Assembly (NCBI GenBank): GCA_038237645.1
Contig: JBBRYN010000001.1
Location: forward strand, 1-64,000
Length of the DNA: 64,000 nt
Reading direction: 5' to 3'
DNA from: QHCA01 sp038237645
Lineage (GTDB): Bacteria; Actinomycetota; Actinomycetes; Mycobacteriales; QHCA01
Positions 16,355 to 24,673 of this stretch are shown one piece after another. The notes under the pieces were generated by a model. The model saw only the letters and a list, made by a program, of their open reading frames with translations, searched no databases and was not told where the DNA came from. A program made the translations under genes and the position numbers. Numbering within the stretch: the stretch's first letter is position 1; each line of letters begins with the position of its first letter.

Positions 16355-16603
16355 ATGGCCGTGCCCACTCCCGACGAGGGCAGCCGCTGGCGATGCGCCC
16401 AGTGCGGCAACCTCACCCGCTTCGACGTGGTGCGCACCACCCGGGCCAGGGAATACCTCCACGTCGGACTGTCCGGCGAGCCACGGGTGGAGGAGCGCGA
16501 GGTGCTGGTGGACACCGTGGAGCGGGTGACTTGCCGTTGGTGCGACGGGGTCGACACCGTGCAGGTGGTGGCCCGCCCCGACGGGGGAGCGGCTGGTGGC
16601 TGA
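16355..16603 (+). CDS. Small zinc-ribbon protein
   Basis: An 82-residue protein with two Cys pairs, CAQCGN at about 14-17 and CRWCDG at about 60-63, which should bind one zinc. The stretch between them (RFDVVRTTRAREYLHVGLSG) is conserved in actinobacterial homologues found beside the nuclease gene, as I recall. It overlaps the racemase-like gene by 8 bases, so the two are likely co-translated. Role unknown; nucleic-acid or protein binding is possible. Confidence 0.75.
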   Translation: MAVPTPDEGSRWRCAQCGNLTRFDVVRTTRAREYLHVGLSGEPRVEEREVLVDTVERVTCRWCDGVDTVQVVARPDGGAAGG

Positions 16604-17750
16604 GCCACCGCTGGCCGGCCTCAAGGTGCTCGACCTGTCCCGGCTGTTGCCGGGTGGCTACGCGACCCTGCTGTTGGCCGACCTCGGCGCCGACGTACTG
16701 AAGGTGGAGCAACCCGGCCGGGGCGACGGCATCCGCGGATTCCCGCCATTGCGAGCCGACGGCGAGTCGGGCATGCACCTGGCGCTCAATCGGGGGAAGC
16801 GGTCGATCACCATCGACCTGAGGGTGCCGGCCGGCCGCGACCTGCTGCTGCAACTGGTCGCCACCGGTGACGTGCTCGTCGAGTCCTTCCGGCCCGGGGT
16901 GATGGACCGGCTGGGCGTGGGCTTCGGTGCACTGCGGGAGACCAACCCGCGACTGGTCTACGTCGCGATCTCGGGCTACGGATCGGACGGGCCCTACCGC
17001 GCCGTCGCCGGGCATGACATCGACTATCTCGCGTACTCCGGAGCGCTGTCCTTCACCGGGTCCGTAGCCGGTCCGCACCAGCCCGGCCTGCAGATCGCCG
17101 ACATCGGCGCCGGGGGACTGCTGGCCGTCGTCGCGACCCTCGCCGCTCTGCGGGTACGTGACCGGACCGGGGAGGGGCAGTTCTGCGACGTCGCGATGAC
17201 CGACGGCGTGCTGTCCTGGCTGTCGATCCATGCCGGCGCCTACGCCGTCTCCGGTCAGCAGCCGAGGCCGGGCGAGGGCCTGCTGGGTGGTGGCTTCGCC
17301 TGCTACGGCGTCTACACCTGCGCCGACGGGCGGCACCTGGCGGTCGGGGCGTTGGAGCCGAAGTTCTTCGCCGAGCTGCTCGCCGTCCTCGGGCTGCCTG
17401 AGCTGTTCGACGCGCAGCTGGACCCGGCCCGTCAGGGCGAGCTGCGCGCGGCGCTCGAGACCGCCTTCGGTACGAGAGGCCGCGACGCGTGGATGGAGTG
17501 CTTCGCCGGGCGGGACGCATGCGTCGCACCCGTACTCGATCTCGGGGAGGCCTTCGCCGACCCCAACGCGCGGGCCCGCGGCATGGTCACCGGCGACGGC
17601 CGGATCGGCGTGGTGCCGCGCCTGGCCGCGACACCGGGACGTGTCGGCGGGCCGCCTTCGCCACTCGGCGCCGACACCGACGCCGTCCTGCAGGAATTGG
17701 GCCGCACGGCGGAGCAGATCGCCGAGCTGCGGGCGGCGGGAGTGGTGTGA
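16596..17750 (+). CDS. CaiB/BaiF family, alpha-methylacyl-CoA racemase type
   Basis: A 384-residue class III CoA-transferase-fold enzyme. It carries the racemase (AMACR/Mcr) residues rather than those of a transferase: His in AGHDIDYLAYSGAL and Asp in QIADIGAGGL, the acid/base pair that inverts the alpha carbon of 2-methylacyl-CoA. The motif YGVYTCADGRHLAVGALEPK is also AMACR-like. It likely works in branched fatty acid or sterol side-chain degradation. GTG at 16596 overlaps the zinc-ribbon gene and the stop overlaps the NYN gene, so the three form an operon. Confidence 0.85.
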   Translation: MAEPPLAGLKVLDLSRLLPGGYATLLLADLGADVLKVEQPGRGDGIRGFPPLRADGESGMHLALNRGKRSITIDLRVPAGRDLLLQLVATGDVLVESFRPGVMDRLGVGFGALRETNPRLVYVAISGYGSDGPYRAVAGHDIDYLAYSGALSFTGSVAGPHQPGLQIADIGAGGLLAVVATLAALRVRDRTGEGQFCDVAMTDGVLSWLSIHAGAYAVSGQQPRPGEGLLGGGFACYGVYTCADGRHLAVGALEPKFFAELLAVLGLPELFDAQLDPARQGELRAALETAFGTRGRDAWMECFAGRDACVAPVLDLGEAFADPNARARGMVTGDGRIGVVPRLAATPGRVGGPPSPLGADTDAVLQELGRTAEQIAELRAAGVV

Positions 17751-19021
17751 GCGAGCCGGCGGCCCCGCTCACCGCCGAGGTGCGGGCCCGCGTGCTCACC
17801 CTCGCCTCGGGCGCTCTGGGCAGGATGGGTGACGAGGCTGTGCCGCGCACCTTGCGGCCCTTTGCCCGCTTCACGCCCGGCAAGCGGGCCCGCGCCGCGG
17901 CCGGGGCGCTGGCAGCGGCACTGGAGGACGACCCGGAGTTCCGCGAGCGGGTGGCCGTGACGGTTCGCGACGACCCGCTGTCGCGTTCGGTCGAGGCCGG
18001 TGTCCTGCCACCGGCTGCGGATCCTGTGCACGCCGCGGCGCTGGCCTACCTGCTGCGGCCGGTCGGCTGGGTCGAGCTGATCGAACAGGCGCGGGATGTC
18101 GCCGGCACCCGAGCGCGCAGCGCCGCCGTCGAGGACGCCGGCCGGCAGGTCAACCTGCTCACCGAGCGACTCGCCGGCCTGCAGGCCGAGATGCGCGAGC
18201 AGGGCCGCCGTGCCCGGGCCGAGGTGGCCCGGTCGGCTGCGGACGGCGAGGCGCTGCGCCGGGAGCTGCGGGAGCAGGTGAAGAAGTGCCGGCAAGCGGT
18301 GGAGGACTCGTTGCGCGCAACGGCCGAGGTGGCAGCGCAGCGACAGCGATTCGCTACGGCGCAGTCCCGGCTGGAAGCGGACCTGCGCCGGGTGCGACTC
18401 CAACTGGCGGGAGCTTCGGCGGCAGCGGAGTCGGCCCGGCGAGGTGCCCGCGAGGGGCGCGCCGGCGATGACGCGCGGCTGTGGCTGCTGCTCGACACCC
18501 TCGTGAATGCCGCGCAGGGCTTGCGTCGTGAGCTCGCGCTCAGCCCGACGAGGGAGCGTCCGGCGGACCTCGTGGTCGCGGCCACCGGCGCGGAGGGCGA
18601 CCTGCCCGGATATCCGCCCCAGGTCGACCAGCTGCTGGCGCTGCCCCACGTCCACCTGATCATCGACGGCTACAACGTGACCAAGGCCGGGTACGGCGAC
18701 CTGCCCCTCGAGGCGCAGCGCACCCGGCTGGTGTCACGGCTCGGTGCCCTCGCGGCGCAGACCGGGGCCGAGGTGACGGTGGCCTTCGACGGCGCGGAGC
18801 GGCTGCCCGTCGCGCCGGCGTCACCGCGCGGGGTGCGGGTGCTGTTCAGCCAGATCGGCGAGACGGCCGACGAGTTGATCGGCCGGCTGGTCGGTGCCGA
18901 GCCGCCGGGTCGGGTGCTGGCAGTGGTCTCCAGCGACCGGGAGGTCGCCGATGCTGCTCGCCGCGCCGGTGCCTACGCCGTCGCGTCCCCGGCGCTGCTC
19001 GGCCACCTCGAGCGCTCCTGA
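17747..19021 (+). CDS. NYN (YacP-like PIN-fold) domain protein with coiled coil
   Basis: A 424-residue protein. Residues ~120-240 are rich in Arg, Glu, Gln and Ala heptads and should form a coiled coil. Residues ~300-420 form a NYN ribonuclease-like domain: LIIDGYNVTKAGYG, VAFDGAE and VVSSDREVADAARRAG supply the acidic residues of the PIN-like active site. The family is predicted to act in RNA processing. GTG at 17747 overlaps the upstream stop (GTGTGA). Confidence 0.85.
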   Translation: MSEPAAPLTAEVRARVLTLASGALGRMGDEAVPRTLRPFARFTPGKRARAAAGALAAALEDDPEFRERVAVTVRDDPLSRSVEAGVLPPAADPVHAAALAYLLRPVGWVELIEQARDVAGTRARSAAVEDAGRQVNLLTERLAGLQAEMREQGRRARAEVARSAADGEALRRELREQVKKCRQAVEDSLRATAEVAAQRQRFATAQSRLEADLRRVRLQLAGASAAAESARRGAREGRAGDDARLWLLLDTLVNAAQGLRRELALSPTRERPADLVVAATGAEGDLPGYPPQVDQLLALPHVHLIIDGYNVTKAGYGDLPLEAQRTRLVSRLGALAAQTGAEVTVAFDGAERLPVAPASPRGVRVLFSQIGETADELIGRLVGAEPPGRVLAVVSSDREVADAARRAGAYAVASPALLGHLERS

Positions 19022-19146
19022 CAGCCGGCCTGGTCGCGTCGGCAGGGCTCGGTGACGGCAAAACTGTCGTACCGCCCTCGTAACGTGCTGCTCGACATGA
19101 CGCCGGCCCTTCCCCGCGGCCGAGTGGTCGATCCGGAGGAGACGAG

Positions 19147-19353
19147 ATGCTCATCGACTGTGACGCTTGCGCGGTGCGCGGGCTGGCCTGCGGCGACTGT
19201 GTGGTGACCGTCCTGCTGGGTGCTCCACCGGAGGGAGTCGAGCTCGACGCCGCGGAGCGCAGCGCACTCGAAGCACTTGCCGAAGGGGGGTTGGTGCCGC
19301 GGCTGCGGTTGGTCGCCGGGCGCCCGCCGGGTGGTGATCGGCGGGCGGGCTGA
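19147..19353 (+). CDS. Small Cys-motif protein conserved upstream of NlpC/P60 genes
   Basis: A 68-residue protein beginning MLIDCDACAVRGLACGDCVV, with four cysteines in a CxxC-x6-CxxC pattern that could hold a metal ion. ATG at 19147 has a strong GGAGGAGACG ribosome-binding site. Homologues sit next to the riboswitch-controlled cell wall hydrolase gene in other actinobacteria, as I recall. No function is known. Confidence 0.75.
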   Translation: MLIDCDACAVRGLACGDCVVTVLLGAPPEGVELDAAERSALEALAEGGLVPRLRLVAGRPPGGDRRAG

Positions 19354-19489
19354 TGAGCCCTCCGTCACTTTCGGTAGCCGACTGTGACAACGACGGGATC
19401 CGCCGAACGGGTGATGGATAAAGCCGGTCTTCTTTCCACAAATCTGGTGCCGGTCGGCCTTGCGGCGGCGCCCCCGCCTCCTTAGAGTT

Positions 19490-19690
19490 CGCTTCGGCTG
19501 TCACGGTGGGTCACTCGTTCAACCCGAACGAGGCCTGGCAGCTCTGCCTAATCAGTCGCGCGGCTTCATGCCGGGTGACCGAGCCGGGAACCCGAGCACG
19601 TGGGGTGAATCGCTCTCGCAGGTGGGGAGCGTAGGGCCAGCTTCCGGTCCGAACCCGTCAGCTAACTCGGTAGGCAGTCGAGGAAGAGGA
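19490..19690 (+). promoter_or_regulatory. Cyclic di-AMP (ydaO/yuaA) riboswitch
   Basis: The leader of the NlpC/P60 gene has the conserved blocks of the actinobacterial ydaO riboswitch in order: CCGAGCCGGGAACCCG, GGGGTGAATCGC, a GGGAGCGTAGGG stretch and the diagnostic 3' block CCGAACCCGTCAGCTAACTC followed by GGTAGGC and a GAGGAAGAGGAG purine run. In this family c-di-AMP binding usually shuts off expression of cell wall hydrolases. The aptamer ends about 12 bases before the start codon, so control could be by terminator or by masking the ribosome-binding site. The 5' limit is approximate; a TTAGAGT hexamer near 19482 could be the -10 box. Confidence 0.85.
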
Positions 19691-19702
19691 GCCCGAAGGT
19701 CC

Positions 19703-20677
19703 GTGGCATCCAGACTCGTGTCGGCTCGTCCATCTCGTAGGTGCGCACTTCTCGCCGTGGCCCTCGTCGGGCTGATCGTGCTGCCGGCCACCAACAGTCT
19801 CGCCGCGCCGACCACGGCCCAAGGGCGGCACACCGCCGCCGAGTTGCAGACCAGGCTCGAGAAGGCCACAGAGGACTACAACACCGCCAGCGTGCTGCTC
19901 GGTCGCAGCCAGGCCCGGGAAAAGGAGTTGCGCACAGAGGCGGCACGTCAGTCGAAGAAGGTCGATACCTACACCGCAGCGGTGTCCAAGTTCGCCGCCT
20001 CCGTCTACCGCGGTGCGCGCATCGACGTGATGTCCTCCCTGGTGCAGACCGGCTCCCCGCAGACGTTCCTCGACCAGATGTCGATGCTCGACAACCTCAG
20101 CCGGACCCAGCGCCAGGAGATCAACCAGCTCAAGGACGCCCGCAAGCAACTCGCCAAGAGCCAGACCAAGATCAAGGGCGAGCTCGTGGACCAGGCCAAG
20201 AACGCGGCGACGCTGAGGGCACGCAAGGCCTCCATCGAGCGCGACCTCGCCAAGCTGAACGCCTCGCTGCCCCGGGCCGCCCGGTCGCGAAGCGGCGGCG
20301 GCGTGATCGGCGGCAGCTACACCGGCCCCGCCACCGGCAACGCCCGCATCGCGCTGCGGGTTGCGTACGCCCAACTCGGCAAGCCCTACGTCTGGGGCGC
20401 GGCGGGACCCAACAGCTTCGACTGCTCGGGTCTGACGATGTACGCCTGGGGCGCGGCTGGGGTGAAGTTGCCGCACTCCAGCCGCCTGCAGTACAGCAGT
20501 GGCCCCCATGTTTCCCGCTCCGCGCTGCAGCCCGGCGACCTGCTGTTTTTCTACAGCCCCATTCACCATGTCGCGATGTATGTCGGCAACAATCAGATGA
20601 TTCACGCATCCACCTTCGGGCAACCCATCAAGATCGCTCCCATCCAGTCCAACTACGTGGGAGCCGTCCGCCCCTAG
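19703..20677 (+). CDS. NlpC/P60 peptidoglycan endopeptidase (RipA/RipC-like)
   Basis: A 324-residue secreted protein. It has a signal peptide (CALLAVALVGLIVLPATNSLA, cut near AAP), a long coiled-coil region (about residues 40-195) and a C-terminal NlpC/P60 domain. The catalytic Cys is in NSFDCSGLTMYAWG, the His in HHVAMYVG, and a third polar residue is the His in MIHAST. It should cut D-glutamyl-meso-diaminopimelate bonds in the wall; the coiled coil resembles the autoinhibitory segment of RipA. GTG at 19703 follows the riboswitch. Mycobacteria have an orthologue in the same place (Rv2190c). Confidence 0.92.
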   Translation: MASRLVSARPSRRCALLAVALVGLIVLPATNSLAAPTTAQGRHTAAELQTRLEKATEDYNTASVLLGRSQAREKELRTEAARQSKKVDTYTAAVSKFAASVYRGARIDVMSSLVQTGSPQTFLDQMSMLDNLSRTQRQEINQLKDARKQLAKSQTKIKGELVDQAKNAATLRARKASIERDLAKLNASLPRAARSRSGGGVIGGSYTGPATGNARIALRVAYAQLGKPYVWGAAGPNSFDCSGLTMYAWGAAGVKLPHSSRLQYSSGPHVSRSALQPGDLLFFYSPIHHVAMYVGNNQMIHASTFGQPIKIAPIQSNYVGAVRP

Positions 20678-20842
20678 CCGTCATCTTGCTGCGCTCCTCG
20701 CTTCGCTCGATGCTCGCTCGCCCTAGCCGTCAGCTTGCTGCGCTCCTCGCTTCGCTCGATGCTCGCTCGCCCTAGCCGTCAGCTCGCTGCGCTCCTCGCT
20801 TCGCTCGATGCTCGCTCGCCCTAGCCGTCAGCTCGCTGCGCT
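20673..20842. repeat. 49-bp tandem direct repeat, three and a half copies
   Basis: Copies begin at 20673, 20722, 20771 and 20820 (partial), exactly 49 bases apart. Each starts CCTAGCCGTCAGCTYGCTGC and goes on with GCTCCTCGCTTCGCTCGATG and CTCGCTCGC. The first copy contains the stop codon of the NlpC/P60 gene, so the unit was duplicated from the 3' end of that gene or inserted there. Copies differ by one or two bases. Related words occur at 2464-2506 and, inverted, at 24641-24673. Confidence 0.9.
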
Positions 20843-20884
20843 GCCCGCACACGTTCGTCGCGGCTGGTTCCGTACGATGACGGC

Positions 20885-22258
20885 GTGACGGCGCAGCGGC
20901 AGCGTGGACCAGCGGCTCGCTGGCTGGTCGTCGCGTTGGCCGTCGCGATCGCCACTCAATTCACCGCTGGTGTGGTCGGGGTCGTCTACCTCGCCGGCGG
21001 AGGAGGGCTGCGGACTCCGCTGCTGGCGGGGCCGCAGGGCCGTCCCGCGCCGCGCATCTCCGGCGATCTGCCGACCTTTGCCTCGGCGGAGCGGGTCAGG
21101 CGGACCGCGGCCGTTCGCGCCCTGCTCGGTGCCCGCAGCAGCGCACTGCTGCACCGCGACCGGGTCGCCTTCCTCGCCGGCATCGACCGGGCAGGCGTCG
21201 CCTTCTACGCCCGTCAGGCTCGGCTGTTCGACAACCTGCGGGACGTCCCACTGGGCTCGTGGTCCTACGACGTCGACCCCGACCACGAGCTGATCGTCCC
21301 CCCGCAGCGGGTGGCGACGTTCCATGCGCCGGTGTGGGCGCCACAAGTCAGCGTGAACTACCGGCTGGCGGGTTTCGATAGCGCGGACACCTCGGGGGGC
21401 CAGCAATTCACCTTCGTCAAGCGGGTCCAGGGGTGGTATATCGGCGCCGACGACGACTTCGACGCCGAGGGCCGTAAGTCCGCACGCGGGTTGTGGGACT
21501 TCGGACCCGTACTCGCCTCCCGAACGGCCACCACACTGGTGCTGGGCCATCCCCGTTCGCGACGCTCCCTGAACACGATCCGGCAGGTGGCGGAGGCCGC
21601 GATCCCACGGGTCACCGCGGTCTGGGGACGCGACTGGGCCGGCAAGGTCGTCGTGCTGGTGCCGGACACCCAGACCGAGCTCAGTCGCATCATCGAGGAC
21701 GGCACCAATCTCAGTCAGATCGCCGCCGTCGCCACGGCGGAACTGACCGGCAACTCCGGGATACCGGCGGGTGACCGGGTCATCGTCAACCCGCCCAACT
21801 TCGCCAAGCTGGGGTCGTTGGGCCGGCGGGTAGTCCTGCAACACGAGATCACCCACGTTGCCAGCCGGGCCTTCACCACCGGCGTGACGCCCACCTGGCT
21901 GGCTGAGGGATTCGCCGACTACGTCGGCTACCTCGGTACGGGAGTGCCGGTGGAGGCCGCAGGTCACGAGCTGGTGGTCGACCTGCGGGCCGGCCGGGCT
22001 CCCAGGGCACTCCCGGCTAATGCCGACTTCGGTGGCGGAAACGCCCGGCTCGCCCAGGTCTACGAGATGTCCTGGCTGGCCTGCCGGCTGATCGCGTCCC
22101 TGGTCGGGGTGACCGGGCTGGTGCGGTTCTACCGGGCCGTCGGCAGCGCGGCCACGACCGCCGACGGGGTCGATGCCGCGCTGCGCTCCCAGCTTCACCT
22201 CACCCGGGCGCAGTTCACCCTCCGGTGGCGCGGTTACCTGGCCAAGCAACTGGCGTGA
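20885..22258 (+). CDS. Membrane-anchored gluzincin-like metalloprotease
   Basis: A 457-residue protein with an N-terminal helix (about residues 13-37) and a large extracytoplasmic domain. The zinc signature HEITHVASR (near residue 320) and the downstream WLAEGFADYVG, whose Glu would be the third ligand, mark it as a gluzincin of the peptidase MA-like type. Substrate is unknown; action on cell envelope proteins is plausible. Its stop overlaps the next start (GTGA), placing it first in an operon with the M48 protease and pimB'. Confidence 0.82.
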   Translation: MTAQRQRGPAARWLVVALAVAIATQFTAGVVGVVYLAGGGGLRTPLLAGPQGRPAPRISGDLPTFASAERVRRTAAVRALLGARSSALLHRDRVAFLAGIDRAGVAFYARQARLFDNLRDVPLGSWSYDVDPDHELIVPPQRVATFHAPVWAPQVSVNYRLAGFDSADTSGGQQFTFVKRVQGWYIGADDDFDAEGRKSARGLWDFGPVLASRTATTLVLGHPRSRRSLNTIRQVAEAAIPRVTAVWGRDWAGKVVVLVPDTQTELSRIIEDGTNLSQIAAVATAELTGNSGIPAGDRVIVNPPNFAKLGSLGRRVVLQHEITHVASRAFTTGVTPTWLAEGFADYVGYLGTGVPVEAAGHELVVDLRAGRAPRALPANADFGGGNARLAQVYEMSWLACRLIASLVGVTGLVRFYRAVGSAATTADGVDAALRSQLHLTRAQFTLRWRGYLAKQLA

Positions 22259-23520
22259 GCTCTCGCCTGGCGGCCGCGGCGGCGCTCGTGGTGCTCACCG
22301 CCGCTCTGACTGCCGTGATCGCGCTCACGACACCGTGGCGTGTCATCGACACCCCACCGGGAGGGCCGACGCGCGCGTCAGCCGAACGCGACTTCAACCC
22401 GGCGGAGATCCACCGCGAGGAGGCGTTCCACCGGGCTCTCCGGCCGGCCGCCTACCTGAGCCTCGCCGTCGGCCTGGTCACGGCCGCGCTGCTCGGGCTG
22501 ACGTCGTCGGGTGCGCGGTTGATCGGCGCGCTGGCCCGGCCCTTCGGTGGCGGCTGGGGATGGCAGGTGGTGCTGGGCTGCCTGGCTCTCGCGGTGATCG
22601 GCCGGCTCGTCACGCTGCCGTTCGACGCGTACTCCGAGACCGTCCTGCGCAGATCCGGCCTGTCCACTCAGGACTGGGGTGGTTGGTCCCTCGACCTGCT
22701 CAAGGGGCTGGGGCTCGGCGTCGTCCTCACCACCGGTGTGCTGCTCGCCTTGCTGGCCGTCGTACGGGCGGCGCCCCGCACGTGGTGGGCCTGGACCGCC
22801 GTGGGGTCGGCGGCACTGGTCTTCGCACTGTCCTTTTTCTACCCGGTGGTGGTCGAGCCGGTCTTCAACAAGTTCACGCCGATGCCCGCGGGGGAGTTGC
22901 GCACGTCGTTGCTCGACCTCGCCCGGGCCGACCACGTGCCGGCGCGGGACGTCCTGGTCGCTGATGCGTCACGGCGGACGGCCTCCTTGAATGCCTACGT
23001 CTCCGGGTTCGGCTCCACCCGGCGGATCGTCGTCTACGACACGCTGTTGAAGCAGGCGCCACCGGCGGAGGTGCGCCTGGTGGTGGCCCACGAGTTGGGG
23101 CATGCCAAGCGGGGTGACGTGCTGCACGGCACACTGGTCGGCGCACTGGGTGCCGCGGTCGCCTGCTGCCTGGGCTATCTGTTGCTCGGCAGCCCGTGGT
23201 TGCTGAGGCGGGCCGGAGTGCCGGGCCTGGCCGACGGCCGGTCGATCGCCTTACTACTCGCCCTCGTCGCCATCGGTGGTGTCCTGAGCATGCCACTGCA
23301 GAACCTGGTGTCGCGGCGCATCGAGGCGCGCGCCGACGTGCACTCGCTGGACCTGACGGCCGATCCCGCCGCCTTCATCGACGGGGAGAAGCGGTTGGCG
23401 ATCACCAACCTGTCCGACCTGAGTCCCCATCCGATCGCCTACGCGCTGTTCGCCGGCCACCCGTCCAGCCCGCAGCGCATCGCGCTGGCCAGGGACTGGG
23501 AGAAGCTGCACGCCCGGTGA
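22255..23520 (+). CDS. M48 family (CAAX protease/HtpX-like) membrane metalloprotease
   Basis: A 421-residue polytopic protein with the M48 zinc motif VVAHELGHAKRGD and the third-ligand Glu in RRIEARADVHSLDL. Six or so helices flank the catalytic domain, which lies on the cytoplasmic side in this family. The arrangement resembles STE24-type CAAX proteases more than HtpX. The target is unknown. GTG at 22255 overlaps the upstream stop and the gene's own stop overlaps pimB'. Confidence 0.87.
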   Translation: MSSRLAAAAALVVLTAALTAVIALTTPWRVIDTPPGGPTRASAERDFNPAEIHREEAFHRALRPAAYLSLAVGLVTAALLGLTSSGARLIGALARPFGGGWGWQVVLGCLALAVIGRLVTLPFDAYSETVLRRSGLSTQDWGGWSLDLLKGLGLGVVLTTGVLLALLAVVRAAPRTWWAWTAVGSAALVFALSFFYPVVVEPVFNKFTPMPAGELRTSLLDLARADHVPARDVLVADASRRTASLNAYVSGFGSTRRIVVYDTLLKQAPPAEVRLVVAHELGHAKRGDVLHGTLVGALGAAVACCLGYLLLGSPWLLRRAGVPGLADGRSIALLLALVAIGGVLSMPLQNLVSRRIEARADVHSLDLTADPAAFIDGEKRLAITNLSDLSPHPIAYALFAGHPSSPQRIALARDWEKLHAR

Positions 23521-24641
23521 CCCGCACCCTCGTCATCACCAACGACTTCCCGCCTCGGCAGGGCGGCATCCAGTCGTTCGTACACGCCCTGGTGACCGGC
23601 CGGCCGGCCGGGTCGGTCGTCGTCTATGCCTCGTCGTCTCCCGGGTGTGCGGCCTTCGATGCGGCACAGAGCTTCCCGGTCATCCGCCATCCTGGGTCGG
23701 TGCTGCTGCCGACCCGGGCGGTGGCCCGGCGGGCCGCAGCGCTGACCCACGCACACCGGTGCGACGCGGTGCTGTTCGGCGCGGCGGCACCGCTCGGCCT
23801 GTTGGCGCCGTCGCTGCGCGCAGCCGGGGTGACCCGCCTGGTGGCTCTGACCCATGGTCACGAGGTCGGCTGGGCCGCGCTGCCGGGCGCCCGGAGGTTG
23901 CTTCGGCGGATCGGGTCGGCCGTCGACGTCGTCACCTTTCTGGGCGAATACACCCGGTCGCGGTTGGCCGCCGGGTTCGGGCCGTCGGTGCGACTCGAGC
24001 GGCTGGCACCGGGGGTGGACACGTCGGTGTTCGCCCCGTCCGGCGGCGACGGAGCCGCCCTGCGGCAGCGGCTCGGCCTGGCCGGTCGGCCCGTGGTCGT
24101 GTGCGTGTCCCGACTGGTGCCGCGCAAGGGCCAGGACGTGCTTATCCGTTCCCTGCCGGTGATCCGGTCGGCCGTGCCTGGTGCGGCCCTGCTGCTCGTC
24201 GGCGACGGACCGGACCTGCCGCGGTTGCGCCGGCTGGCGACCCGCTCCGGAGTCGCCGGCGACGTGATATTCACCGGTGCGGTGCGGGGGGCCGAGCTGC
24301 CGGCCCACTTCGCGGCCGGCGACGTTTTCGCGATGCCGTGCCGTACCCGCCGGCGCGGGCTGGACGTCGAAGGCCTCGGCATGGTCTACCTGGAAGCCGC
24401 CGCGGCCGGGCTCCCGGTGGTGGCCGGCGACTCCGGCGGTGCCCCCGATGCAGTGCTCGATGGTGCGACGGGCCACGTCGTGGACGGCCGGTCGCAGGCA
24501 GCGGTGGCCGGTCGGGTCGCGGGGCTGCTGGCCGACGAGGCGACCGCCCGTGCCATGGGGGAGAAGGGCCGGGCCTGGGTGGAACGCGACTGGCGCTGGG
24601 ACAGCGTCGCCGAGCGGCTGGGCACCCTGCTGACGATCTGA
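23517..24641 (+). CDS. pimB: GDP-mannose:PIM1 alpha-mannosyltransferase PimB'
   Basis: A 374-residue GT4/GT-B glycosyltransferase that follows mycobacterial PimB' (Rv2188c) throughout as recalled: TRTLVITNDFPPRQGGIQSF, LTHGHEVGWAALPGARRLLR, CVSRLVPRKGQDVL and the nucleotide-sugar motif DVEGLGMVYLEAAAAGLPVV. It should add the second mannose to phosphatidylinositol mannoside on the cytoplasmic face of the membrane. GTG at 23517 overlaps the M48 stop. In mycobacteria the next gene is fadD15; here the accessory block intervenes. Confidence 0.88.
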   Translation: MTRTLVITNDFPPRQGGIQSFVHALVTGRPAGSVVVYASSSPGCAAFDAAQSFPVIRHPGSVLLPTRAVARRAAALTHAHRCDAVLFGAAAPLGLLAPSLRAAGVTRLVALTHGHEVGWAALPGARRLLRRIGSAVDVVTFLGEYTRSRLAAGFGPSVRLERLAPGVDTSVFAPSGGDGAALRQRLGLAGRPVVVCVSRLVPRKGQDVLIRSLPVIRSAVPGAALLLVGDGPDLPRLRRLATRSGVAGDVIFTGAVRGAELPAHFAAGDVFAMPCRTRRRGLDVEGLGMVYLEAAAAGLPVVAGDSGGAPDAVLDGATGHVVDGRSQAAVAGRVAGLLADEATARAMGEKGRAWVERDWRWDSVAERLGTLLTI

Positions 24642-24673
24642 TCGAGCGAGCATCGAGCGCAGCGAGATGACAG
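24641..24673. repeat. Short inverted copy of the GCTCGC repeat
   Basis: The 32 bases between the convergent pimB' and GT-C-like genes read ATCGAGCGAGCATCGAGCGC and AGCGAGATGACAG. This is the reverse complement of part of the 49-bp unit at 20673-20842. Confidence 0.55.

Noticed and set aside
20673..20842. CRISPR array
   Set aside because: Repeats are 49 bp with no unique spacers between them and there are no cas genes.
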